A stretch of DNA of 64,000 nucleotides from JAWRCU01 sp033542235 (lineage in GTDB: Bacteria > Pseudomonadota > Alphaproteobacteria > Rhizobiales > Rhizobiaceae), in NCBI RefSeq assembly GCF_033542235.1, contig NZ_JAWRCU010000025.1:1-64000 (forward strand). Reading direction: 5' to 3'. Under the pieces are notes generated by a model. That model worked only from the letters and a program-made list of their open reading frames with translations. It was not told where the DNA came from and made no database searches. Below, piece after piece: positions 9,601 through 18,264 of this stretch (positions within the stretch are counted from its first letter, which is position 1; each line of letters starts with the position of its first letter). The translations under genes and the position numbers were made by a program.

Positions 9601-10106
9601 GCGCGAGCATCGCCCGACTGGATCGCCTGGTCACCGGCGCTGGTCAGCGCGGCCAAGCCCCGATCGCTGCTGGCCGTCGTGGCACTGTTGCCCGTGAGGC
9701 TCTGCCGGAAGTGCCGTGCCTCATCGGCCATCCAGGATGGGAAGAAGGCGAGCTCGGGCGGGGCGCCGATGTCGGGTGCCCCCGCGACGTTCACGACCTT
9801 GCCGGCAACCGCGCCGTTGAACGGTTTCAGCTGATTATAGTCGGATTTGAGGAAGCACCACTTAGCCTTTGTATTGTAAGTGAAAGCGCGGCATGACGAG
9901 TCGCCCAGGCAGGCTGCTTTGCACTGGTCGAGCGAGAAATTTTGCTCGGCGCGCAAGTCGAAGCCGAAATAGTCGCTGTTCTCGGTCGTGACGACGCTAC
10001 GCGCCTCGCTGGCGGCCTGCGCAAGCCCTGTCTGCAAGGACAGGCCAATCAGCATGAGCAGGAAAACGAGAAAGGAAGAGAACCCCCGAGCCACGCGTAA
10101 CGTCAT
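6690..10106 (-). CDS. Alpha-2-macroglobulin family protein, N-terminal part with PAN/Apple-like domain (frameshifted gene)
   Basis: This is the N-terminal two thirds of the protease-trapping macroglobulin. I place the start at 10106 (MTLRVARG), five bases after GGAGGGC, rather than at the upstream 10142. A signal peptide (hydrophobic FLVFLLMLIGLSLQ, cleavage near LAQA) has no lipobox, so the product is probably soluble periplasmic. A cysteine-rich PAN/Apple-like segment follows (QCKAACLGDSSCRAFTYN, then WCF). The rest is repeated macroglobulin beta-domains and the bait-region side. Translation stops after GLELRDLTAA. Adding one T to the preceding CTT would give DLYGRLIDG and join it to the C-terminal frame, so a single base is missing. 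Confidence 0.88.
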   Translation of the reverse strand: MTLRVARGFSSFLVFLLMLIGLSLQTGLAQAASEARSVVTTENSDYFGFDLRAEQNFSLDQCKAACLGDSSCRAFTYNTKAKWCFLKSDYNQLKPFNGAVAGKVVNVAGAPDIGAPPELAFFPSWMADEARHFRQSLTGNSATTASSDRGLAALTSAGDQAIQSGDARAAMQDYTAALTISPNDGALWVSLARAVLAIQPANGDETALFQRNSTAAAWNGYQFSRTKTARADALRILAQALDRRDSFRAALQAYEASLALVNSAEVKAEYDDLRARKGFRVVEHSIDSDNSSPRVCAQFSEDLVKQGVDYSQFVTVDNQAPKAVDAGGRQICVGSLEHGKYYDIAFRQGLPAAIGEVLAAPVLLNVYIQDRAPSARFTGDSFVLPATARHGIPVVTVNMNVADMKLYRIGDRSLAQLLSGYQFLRQLDGYDVTAISDQMGAPVWEGKLDIASQLNQEVTTSFPIDEALPDRKPGVYVLTARPENDKSDEWNSRATQWFVVSDIGLSTYAGEDGLNVFARSLATAKPLAGIDLTLLAKNNEILGTARTDADGRATFTPGLTRGDGGMTPAVLMAEQAGNDFVFLDMTRAGFDLSDRGVDGRPAPGALDVYAWTERGIYRAGETVHVGALARDEAAKAVESLPLTFIFSRPDGAEDRRIVSDGREAGGHAVDLRLADNAMRGTWTVNLYTDPKKEPVASQMFLVEDFVPDRIEFDLSADRQEIAAGETANVTVDGRYLYGAPAAGLALEGEINLSTTREWKRFDGYHFGLADEQEGDATRIPLGDLPVVGEDGKATFPVEVGQLPSTTRLVAAQLAVRMRETGGRAVERSLDIDIRPAGDLIGIKPEFTDDYVPEGGTAKFRVIDVDPAGNKKAVEGLQWSLVRLDRNYQWYRNGNSWNYEPITTTVAIGEGKLKAGPDGDVAISLPVGWGRYQLEVSSADPGGPVTSYQFDAGWYVEATSTETPDALEIALDKAEYAPGEVAKLKVSPHFAGELLVTIGSETLLKTVTASVPKDGATIDIPVAENWGAGAYVTATLFRPGDSQQSRMPSRAIGVEWLSVDPGPRKLDVSLGTVEKTEPRQPLSIPVSVSGLPPATVAYVMVAAVDVGILNLTNYKAPDPADWFFGQRMMGLELRDLTAA

Positions 10107-10392
10107 CTTGCCCTCCGGACGTTGGCTGCAACCCCCTCCCAATTGACACGGCTCCGCAGAACCTTGTCAATCAGGCACGCGACGGACGTTTCCGGTCCGT
10201 CCCGATAGGGCGACGGTAGCGGCCCAGCGTGGCAAATCTGTAACGTTTTGCATCGCATCTGCCACTCGGACGGGCTTACGCCGCCCGAAAAGACTTCCTT
10301 CGCCCGCCAAATCCTGACAGTTCGATTGTGGCTCCTTTAAGAGTGCTTGACGGGTTCAGTCGATTTTTAGTTTTAGGAGCTACATTGAGGGC

Positions 10393-12327
10393 ATGTTGAG
10401 TGAGGGACCGCGTAAGAAGGGGGGCGGCCTCGACGGCAGGCGGCTTCTGCGCGCCCTGTTGGCTGCATTGATTCTTGCAGGTGCGACGACCGCCGCGACC
10501 ACTGCCGGGGCCTTCCAGCTGTTCGGCTTCAGGTTCTTTGAATCCGAGAACGAAGATGCCGATATCGTCGACCCGATCCACTACACGGTGACGTTTGAAG
10601 TCGCCGGCGGCGATACCGATCTCACGAAGCAGCTTCGTGATGCCTCGGCGATGGTCGCCGACGAAAAACGGCCGGTCTCCGGCTCACTCGGCGTGCTAGC
10701 CAAGGCGCGCAGCGAACGCGAACTGCTCGTTTCCGAGCTCTATAGGCGTGCGCGCTATGACGGGGTGGTCAACATCAGCATTGCCGGCACGCCTCTCGAC
10801 GAACTGCCGCCGGACGCTGAGCTCGGCGCCGGGCCCGTGCCGGTCTCGATCGTCATCGATCCGGGCACCGTGTTCACGCTGGGAGATGTGGTGCTCAAGG
10901 GCGATGCCGCCGGTCTTTCTCCGGTCTCCTTCGGTCTGGTGCGCGGCGGCGATGCCAGCTCGGATGCCATCCTGAAAGCCGAGGCGCTGATCGTGCGGAC
11001 GCTGAAGGAGGAGGGCAGGCCGCTCGCCAAGGTGACGAACCGCGAGATCGTCGCCGACCACGCAACCACGACGCTCGACGTGACCATGACGGTCGAGGCG
11101 GGGCCGATCGCCGGCTATGGCGCGACGACGGTCAAGGGCACCGAAGCGATGGACCGCGACTTCACCGCCTACATGGCGGGACTAAAGCGTGGCCAGACCT
11201 ATTCGCCGGTCGATATCGACGACGCGCGTCAGCGGCTTCTCAATCTCGAGGTTTTCAACAGCGTGGCGGTCAACGAGGCCGATGCTCTCGACGCGAACGG
11301 GCAGATCCCGATCAACGTCGCAGTCAGCGAGCGCAAGCGACGCTATTTCGGCATCGGAGCGAGTTATTCGAGCACCGACGGACTGGGCATCGAAGGCTAT
11401 TGGGGCCACCGCAACCTGTTCGGCCACGCCGAGAAGCTCCTGATCAAGGGCTCCATCAGCCGCATCGGCGAGTCGAGCGACGTTGGCCAGCTGGACTACA
11501 ACGCCTCCATCATGTTCGAGAAGCCGGGTGTGCTCGGCCCGCCCTCGAAGTTCTTCACGACCATTGCGGCAGTATCGGAACATCCGGATGCCTATGACCG
11601 CCAGGCGGTCGGCGGCGAGCTTGGTGTATCGTATGACATAACCAGGAAGCAGTCCGTCTCGGCATCGGCAAAGGTCGAATATTCGAAGATCTCCGACGCC
11701 TTCGGCTCTATCGCCCCTAACCGTTATCTTATCTTCAGCACGCCCCTGCAGTATGTCTATGACAACCGGGACAACAAGCTCGACCCGAAGAAAGGCTGGC
11801 GAGCCCTGGTGTTCGCGGAGCCGTCCTATGATACGATACACGGGACGGCCTGGCTGAAATTGAGGGGCGAGGCCTCGATCTACCAGTCGCTTGACGCGAA
11901 CGGCAGATATGTAGGTGCGTTACGCGTCGCGACAGGCTCCATTGTCGGCGTCGACAATGTTACGGATATCCCAGCCGACCGACGCTTCTATGCCGGGGGT
12001 GGAGGGTCCGTCAGGGGCTACGCCTATCAGGGCGTCGGCCCGAAGGATGCGAGGGGCCAGCCGACGGGTGGCCTGTCATATGCCGAGGCTTCGGTGGAGA
12101 TGCGCATGGGCATAACCGACACCATAGGCATCGTGCCTTTCGTCGATGCCGGCACTGTCTCTTTAGAAGAGTATCCCGACTTTGCCGACGTGAAGGTCGG
12201 CGCCGGTCTCGGCTTGCGCTACCTGACGCCGTTCGGGCCGCTCCGGCTCGACGCCGCCGTGCCAGTCAACCCCAGTCCCGGCGATCCCTCTTTCGCCATC
12301 TATGCCGGCATCGGACAGGCGTTCTGA
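10393..12327 (+). CDS. tamA: TamA, outer-membrane Omp85-family assembly factor
   Basis: TamA is a 644-residue outer-membrane beta-barrel protein that works with TamB to insert outer-membrane proteins and move lipids. A signal segment at about 20-42 is followed by POTRA repeats (roughly 55-320). The C-terminal half is the Omp85 barrel, with GGGGSVRGYAYQGVGP marking the conserved VRGY/F loop that closes the barrel, and it ends in a terminal phenylalanine (GIGQAF) as expected for barrel insertion. The stop overlaps the tamB start by one base (TGATG), so the two are translationally coupled. It is divergent from the alpha-2-macroglobulin gene across about 290 bases. Confidence 0.93.
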   Translation: MLSEGPRKKGGGLDGRRLLRALLAALILAGATTAATTAGAFQLFGFRFFESENEDADIVDPIHYTVTFEVAGGDTDLTKQLRDASAMVADEKRPVSGSLGVLAKARSERELLVSELYRRARYDGVVNISIAGTPLDELPPDAELGAGPVPVSIVIDPGTVFTLGDVVLKGDAAGLSPVSFGLVRGGDASSDAILKAEALIVRTLKEEGRPLAKVTNREIVADHATTTLDVTMTVEAGPIAGYGATTVKGTEAMDRDFTAYMAGLKRGQTYSPVDIDDARQRLLNLEVFNSVAVNEADALDANGQIPINVAVSERKRRYFGIGASYSSTDGLGIEGYWGHRNLFGHAEKLLIKGSISRIGESSDVGQLDYNASIMFEKPGVLGPPSKFFTTIAAVSEHPDAYDRQAVGGELGVSYDITRKQSVSASAKVEYSKISDAFGSIAPNRYLIFSTPLQYVYDNRDNKLDPKKGWRALVFAEPSYDTIHGTAWLKLRGEASIYQSLDANGRYVGALRVATGSIVGVDNVTDIPADRRFYAGGGGSVRGYAYQGVGPKDARGQPTGGLSYAEASVEMRMGITDTIGIVPFVDAGTVSLEEYPDFADVKVGAGLGLRYLTPFGPLRLDAAVPVNPSPGDPSFAIYAGIGQAF

Positions 12328-15300
12328 TGGCCATGAGCATCGGGAGAATCCTTCGGCTCTTCGGATTTCTGGTCCTCATCCTGGTCGCGCTCGCGGCAGG
12401 CGCGGTCGCGATGCTGACGCTCACCGGCAAGGGCCGCGAGAACCTCGCGGGCCTGATTTCGACCATGGCCTCCACCCCGGAAAGGGGCGTCCAGATATTG
12501 GGCATTTCCGGCATCTGGTCGGGGCAGCTGCGCATCGATAGCGTCGTGATCTCCGACCAGGAAGGTGCATGGCTAGCCGCGCGGGGCATCGCGGTGGACT
12601 GGTCTCCCCGAGCTCTTTTCTCGAAGCTTTTCAAGGCGGACCTCGTGCATGCCGGCCGCATCGAAATGGCGCGGCTTCCGGCAACTGAACCTACGGCCGG
12701 TGCAAGTGCGGGTGAGGGCAGCGCCGGCGGGGGGTTGCCGGTAGAGCTCGATATCGCTCGCCTGGACCTTCCGCAGGTCGTGCTCGGCCCATCGCTCGCC
12801 GGCGAGATCGCCGAGATATCGGCCCAAGGATCACTACGGGCGGGTGCGCAACCGCTGATCGTGCATACCGACCTCAATATCGCCCGCCGCGACGGCAGGG
12901 AAGGAACGCTGGATGCCAGGATCGACTTCGCGCCAGCCGAGAACAAGCTGGCACTCGACATCCATGGGGCGGAGCCGGCCGGCGGCATCATCGCCAATTT
13001 CCTGAGGCTTCCCGGCACTCCACCGGTCGAGATCGCGATCTCGGGAACGGGACCTGCAGCCAATTGGGACCTCACCGGGGCGTTGTCGATCGACGGCCAG
13101 GTCGTCACGAAAGTGACAGGCAAGCGGCAGCTCACCGACAAGGGCAATCGCATCGAAGCCAAAGGCGAGGGCAATTTCGCCCGCTTCGTGCCGGAGACGT
13201 TCCGTCCACTGATCGGCGAGCAGACGAACTTCGACTTTGCCGGAACGGTCGGAGGAGAAGGCGCCGTCACTATCGAGCGCGCCTCGCTCGACTCGGCCAT
13301 CCTGTCTGCCAAGGCGCATGGCATTGTCGACCAGGCCGCGGCGAGCGACTTCGTCCTGGAAGTCACGGCGCGCTCGTCGCCGGCATCGCTCACCTTCGGC
13401 GAGGGGAAGGGTGCGGTCACCATCACCGTCAAGCAAGCGTCGCTGCACGCCTCTGGGCCTGGCGCAACTCCGGCAATCGATTTGTCTGCAAGTATCGAAC
13501 GACTGGTCAGCGCCGAGGCCGAGCTGAGCGGCGTGGAAGCCAGATTGCATTCGGACGGGTTCGACATCGCCCGACGCGCCGGTCCGCTGAACATCTCCGC
13601 AACCGCGGCGAGCGGAGGAAGCATCAACGAAACGGTCGCGGGCCTGCTCGCCGGCACGCTGAAAGCGAATGTCACAACAACCCTGACGGAAAATGCGGTC
13701 CGCATAGATGCCGGGGCAATCGCCACAGGTACCGTCGACGCAATGCTTTCCGGCGACGTATCCCTGGCAGACGGCACGATGAAGCTCGATGTCGCAGCTG
13801 ATGTGCTGTCCGCCATATTGCCGGCAGCCGCCCGCGCACAGCTTGCCGACAAGGTGAACGTCACGGCTACCCTCAATCGCGACGCGGCCGGGATGATCCG
13901 CCTCGATCCGCTCACCGCGAGGTCCGGCAACATAGATGCGGGCGGCAGCATCGCATACGCCATCGATCGGATCGACGCCGATCTCAAGGGCAGCCTCACC
14001 GATGTTTCGAAGCTGTCGCCGCAGCTGTCGGGTTCCGCCGACTTCACGCTGCGCGCGACCGGAGCTCCCGCAGCGCCCGACTTTGCCGCGACGGTCACCA
14101 GCGGAAAGATTGCGGCCTTGGGCCGCGAGCTCACGGACGTTTCCCTGACGGCGAGCGGAAAGGTGCAGCCCGACAACCCTACTGCGAATGTCGGCCTCAA
14201 GGCTACCTTTGCGGGTCAGGCGCTAGCTGCCGAGGGCGTCGTCAAAACCGAGGGCGGACAACACCACATTCAGGGCCTGCTGCTCACCCTTGGCGAAAAC
14301 AGGATCTCCGGGGACCTGGTCCTCGATGAAGCGCTTCTTCCGCAAGGCTCGCTTTCGCTTGCCCTGTCCGATCTCGGTCCGCTCGCCTCGCTGGCGTCCG
14401 AGCAGGTTGCCGGCCAGGTCGACGGAACGCTCCGCTTCCTCAAGGCGGATGGCCTGCCCCAGGTTGCGATCAACGCCAAAGCCGCGTCGATCACACGCGG
14501 CGATATTTCGGTGAAAGACGCCGAGTTGACCGGCCTCGTCGCCAATTATGTGGCGGCGCCGGCCGTCTCAGGCAAGGTGAGGGCGGTATCGGTCAGTTCG
14601 GGCGCGACGACGGTACGCAATGTCGATCTCTCGCTTGCTCGTGCCGATAGCTGGACGAGCTTTTCCGGCGGCGCCATCGTCAACAACATCGAGGCCCAGG
14701 CTAGGGGACGGCTGGCCGTGTCGGACGGTACCGCGACCGTCGAGCTCGCCTCCGCCTCCGCGAATGGCAGCGGCCTCAACGGCACACTCCCCAATACGAC
14801 CGTCACGGTAAGAAGTGCCGCGGCTGGTTCTGCCGGCGGGCCTGAGCTGGCCATGGACATGGCGGGCGAGACGCCGGCACTGCTGACCTTTGGCGAAGGC
14901 CCCGGCCAAGTCAAAATCATCGTCAAGAGAGTAACGCTTCACGCCTCTGGTCCGGCCAATGCGCAGATCGTCGATGGATCGGCTAGCCTCGAGAAGGTGA
15001 TCACGTCTCAAGCCGAGCTCAGCGGCGTCGAGGCAAAGCTGCATTCAGATCGGTTCGATCTTGCCAACCGGTCGGGGCCGGTGACGGTCTCCGCCACCGC
15101 CGAGAGCGGCGGCAGCGCAAATGAGACGATCGCTGGATTGCTGGCCGGCATGCTCAAGCTCGACGCCACGGCAATGCTCTCGAAGGACAGCATCCATATC
15201 GAGCAGGGCATCTTTGCCAGCGATAGCGTGAATGCTGCGGTCTCCGGCGATGCGTCGCTTGCCGACGGCTCGCTGCGGCTCGATGTGAAGGGAGATCTCC

Positions 15301-18005
15301 TTTCGGCGTTGTTGCCTGCTGCGGCGCGGCCTGCGCTCGACAGGCAGGTATCGGTGACCGCGACCGTGAGCCGCGATGCCGCCGGCCTGCTTCGCGTCGA
15401 TCCGGTCAATGTTGCCTCAGGCGCCTTCAACACGGCGGGCACTATTTCCTATGCGCCCGATGCGCTCGACGTTAAGCTGCGCGGCGGCTTCGCCGACGTC
15501 TCGAAGCTGTCGCCCAACGCCGCAGGCTCCATCGGCTTCGAGGTCAGCGCGACCGGCGCTCCGGCTGCACCTGATATCGTGGCGACCATTTCCAGCGACA
15601 AATTCACAGCCGCAGGGCGCGACATCACCGGGCTCGTGTTCTCGGCGAGCGGCAGGGCCGACCTCGCCAACCCCGCCGCCAATGTTACGATCAAAGGAAA
15701 TGTCGCGGGCCAACCGCTTGCGGGTGCAGCGGCGTTGAAGACTGCAAACGGCGAGCGCCGCATCGACGGGCTTTCGCTCACGCTCGGCAGCAACAAGATA
15801 TCCGGTGATCTCGCGCTTGACGAAGCTTTCGTGCCGGAAGGCGCGCTTGCCTTCACGCTCCCAGACATCGGACCTCTGGCAGCGCTGGCATTCGAGCAGG
15901 CAAGCGGCGCGGTCAACGGGACAGTGCGCTTCACCAAGGCGGACCGCATCCCGCAGGTTGCCGTCGATGCGAAGGCCGCATCGATCGTGCGCGGCGACCT
16001 GTCGGTCAATAATGCCGAGGTGAATGCACTGGTTGCAAACTACATGGTTGCACCGGCCGTGTCGGGGAAGGTGAGGGCCGCTTCGGTCGTTTCCGGCGGG
16101 ACTTCCGTTCGGAATGTCGACGTGTCGCTGACGCGCGACGGCAACTGGACCGGCTTTGACGGTGGCGCAACCGTCAACGACATCGCAGCGAAAGCAGCCG
16201 GGCGGGTCGCGATTGCCGGTGGAGCCACGACCGTGGAGCTCGCTTCGGGCTCGGCCAATACGCGCGGCATCACCGCAACGCTCGCTCGCCCGACAACGGT
16301 GGCGGTCAAGGGCGGCGGCGTCACGCTCGATCATGCGACGCTTGGCGTCGGCGGCGGCACGATCGACGTCACCGGAACCGCAGCGCAGACGCTCAATCTG
16401 GACGTGAGGATCAACGCGGTCCCGGCGAACATCGTCAATGCCTTCGCGCCGGGGGTGAATGCAGCGGGCACGATCTCGGGCACTGCCCGAATCTCCGGCG
16501 CTGCCGCCAATCCGAACATTGACTATCAGCTCGAATGGAAGGGCGCGCAGACGACACAGACGCGCGATGCCGGCTTCGGCGCGATGAATGTCGCCTCGTC
16601 GGGGACCTTCTCTTCGGGCATAGTGAAGTTCACCGCCGATCTCGGCGATGCCGCAGGTCTCCGTTTGCGGGGCAGCGGCTCGGTCGAAACAGGCGGGCGC
16701 CGGGCGCTGTCGCTCGACGCCTCCGGGCAGGTGCCGTTCGGTTTCCTGACGAGGCGGCTCGCCGAGCAGGGCCTCGCGCTGTCGGGCACGTCGAATGTGA
16801 GCCTCAATATTCGCGGCTCGACGAGCGCACCGGTCATCGGTGGCACGATCACGACCAGCGGCTCCCGTCTCGTCGACGCCCGCTCCGGCCTCGCGATCAA
16901 CAACATCAACGCCGATATCGGGCTCGCCAACAGCGTCGCGACCATCCGGCGTTTGGACGGGAAGCTGTCGAGCGGCGGCTCGCTCAGCGCCTCGGGGACC
17001 GTCACCATCGACGCTGCGAGAGGTTTTCCGGCCGACGTTGCTGCCAGGATCGTCGAGGCGCGCTACACGGATGGCCGCCTCGTCACTGCCAATCTCGGCG
17101 GCGATTTGAGCCTGAAAGGGCCGCTAACGGGGCAGCCGCTGCTCTCCGGCACGATCAATCTCGCCAGGACGGTGATCACCGTTCCCGAGCGGCTGCCCGG
17201 CTCCGCCGCGGCATTGGGCGTGCAGCATAGAAATGCGCCGGCCGCCGTGCGTGAGCAGAGCGCTGCAATCCAACCGGCGAGCGCATCGGGCAGCTCGGCC
17301 AGCGGGTTGACACTCGATCTCACGATCAATGCACCACAGGAAATATTCGTACGCGGACGCGGGCTGGATGCCGAGCTCGGCGGATCGATCAAGCTGACAG
17401 GGCCTCTCTCGGCACCGCGTGCAATAGGCGAGTTCACGCTGCGGCGCGGGCGACTGACGGTGCTGGCCAGGCGGCTGACCTTCACGCGAGGGACGGTTGG
17501 CTTCTCCGGCTCTCTTATTCCAACACTCGACTTTGCAGCGGACTCGACCGTGTCCGACACCACGGTGACGGTCACCGTCACCGGACTTGCGAACGACCCC
17601 AAGTTCAACTTCAGCTCCAGCCCCGCGCTGCCGCAGGACGAGGTGCTGGCGCGCCTGATCTTCGGGCGCTCCATGTCCAACCTGTCGCCGTTGCAAATCG
17701 CTCAGCTTGCCGACGCGGCGGCGCAGCTCGCCGGCGGCGGCGGGTCGGGCTCGCTGCTCAACACGTTGCGCAGCAAAGCCGGCATCGACGACCTGGACAT
17801 CACCACGGATGCGCAGGGAAGGGCCGCCGTTTCAGCCGGCAAATACCTCAACGAACGGACCTATGTCACGATCCAGAAGGGCGAGAAGCCCGGTTCGGGC
17901 AAAGCAACGATCGACCTCAATGTGGGGCGTGGCGTCAAGCTGCGCGGCGAGGCAGCAGAGGACGGCAGTGCCAGGGGCGGCATCTTCTACGAACGGGAAT
18001 ATTGA
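12327..18005 (+). CDS. tamB: TamB, inner-membrane-anchored AsmA-like translocation/assembly subunit
   Basis: TamB, partner of TamA, is anchored by an N-terminal helix (about 8-30) and spans the periplasm as a long lipid-conducting beta-groove. At 1892 residues it is far longer than Escherichia coli TamB (about 1260). The cause is visible: residues about 356-830 and 854-1330 are two tandem copies of one unit with a 498-residue period. Both begin LTFGEG and share SLADG, DVSKLSP, ATGAPAAPD, AAPAVSGKVRA and VELAS. The C terminus is the conserved DUF490/TamB domain that contacts TamA (LPQDEVLARLIFGRSMSNLSP onward). It forms an operon with tamA. Confidence 0.93.
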   Translation: MAMSIGRILRLFGFLVLILVALAAGAVAMLTLTGKGRENLAGLISTMASTPERGVQILGISGIWSGQLRIDSVVISDQEGAWLAARGIAVDWSPRALFSKLFKADLVHAGRIEMARLPATEPTAGASAGEGSAGGGLPVELDIARLDLPQVVLGPSLAGEIAEISAQGSLRAGAQPLIVHTDLNIARRDGREGTLDARIDFAPAENKLALDIHGAEPAGGIIANFLRLPGTPPVEIAISGTGPAANWDLTGALSIDGQVVTKVTGKRQLTDKGNRIEAKGEGNFARFVPETFRPLIGEQTNFDFAGTVGGEGAVTIERASLDSAILSAKAHGIVDQAAASDFVLEVTARSSPASLTFGEGKGAVTITVKQASLHASGPGATPAIDLSASIERLVSAEAELSGVEARLHSDGFDIARRAGPLNISATAASGGSINETVAGLLAGTLKANVTTTLTENAVRIDAGAIATGTVDAMLSGDVSLADGTMKLDVAADVLSAILPAAARAQLADKVNVTATLNRDAAGMIRLDPLTARSGNIDAGGSIAYAIDRIDADLKGSLTDVSKLSPQLSGSADFTLRATGAPAAPDFAATVTSGKIAALGRELTDVSLTASGKVQPDNPTANVGLKATFAGQALAAEGVVKTEGGQHHIQGLLLTLGENRISGDLVLDEALLPQGSLSLALSDLGPLASLASEQVAGQVDGTLRFLKADGLPQVAINAKAASITRGDISVKDAELTGLVANYVAAPAVSGKVRAVSVSSGATTVRNVDLSLARADSWTSFSGGAIVNNIEAQARGRLAVSDGTATVELASASANGSGLNGTLPNTTVTVRSAAAGSAGGPELAMDMAGETPALLTFGEGPGQVKIIVKRVTLHASGPANAQIVDGSASLEKVITSQAELSGVEAKLHSDRFDLANRSGPVTVSATAESGGSANETIAGLLAGMLKLDATAMLSKDSIHIEQGIFASDSVNAAVSGDASLADGSLRLDVKGDLLSALLPAAARPALDRQVSVTATVSRDAAGLLRVDPVNVASGAFNTAGTISYAPDALDVKLRGGFADVSKLSPNAAGSIGFEVSATGAPAAPDIVATISSDKFTAAGRDITGLVFSASGRADLANPAANVTIKGNVAGQPLAGAAALKTANGERRIDGLSLTLGSNKISGDLALDEAFVPEGALAFTLPDIGPLAALAFEQASGAVNGTVRFTKADRIPQVAVDAKAASIVRGDLSVNNAEVNALVANYMVAPAVSGKVRAASVVSGGTSVRNVDVSLTRDGNWTGFDGGATVNDIAAKAAGRVAIAGGATTVELASGSANTRGITATLARPTTVAVKGGGVTLDHATLGVGGGTIDVTGTAAQTLNLDVRINAVPANIVNAFAPGVNAAGTISGTARISGAAANPNIDYQLEWKGAQTTQTRDAGFGAMNVASSGTFSSGIVKFTADLGDAAGLRLRGSGSVETGGRRALSLDASGQVPFGFLTRRLAEQGLALSGTSNVSLNIRGSTSAPVIGGTITTSGSRLVDARSGLAINNINADIGLANSVATIRRLDGKLSSGGSLSASGTVTIDAARGFPADVAARIVEARYTDGRLVTANLGGDLSLKGPLTGQPLLSGTINLARTVITVPERLPGSAAALGVQHRNAPAAVREQSAAIQPASASGSSASGLTLDLTINAPQEIFVRGRGLDAELGGSIKLTGPLSAPRAIGEFTLRRGRLTVLARRLTFTRGTVGFSGSLIPTLDFAADSTVSDTTVTVTVTGLANDPKFNFSSSPALPQDEVLARLIFGRSMSNLSPLQIAQLADAAAQLAGGGGSGSLLNTLRSKAGIDDLDITTDAQGRAAVSAGKYLNERTYVTIQKGEKPGSGKATIDLNVGRGVKLRGEAAEDGSARGGIFYEREY

Positions 18006-18264
18006 ACCATGACAATCTGGTCCGATCGCCCGCCCGTGTTGGCGCTATGCGATTTGAGAGGCGAGTGCTGAAATCATAGGTGGCGAAAATTTGTCCGGAA
18101 CGCGGCGCGATTATTAAAAATGCGCCAAGATTGTCGCATTCCGGCATACCGTCACTCATTCAAAATTGCAGACTTGCACCGGGGTTCTCTCCCCCGCCGG
18201 CTTTGACACGGCGGCCAGGATGGGGAATGGTAACGGCACAAAGCCAAAAAAATGGGAGTAGGTC

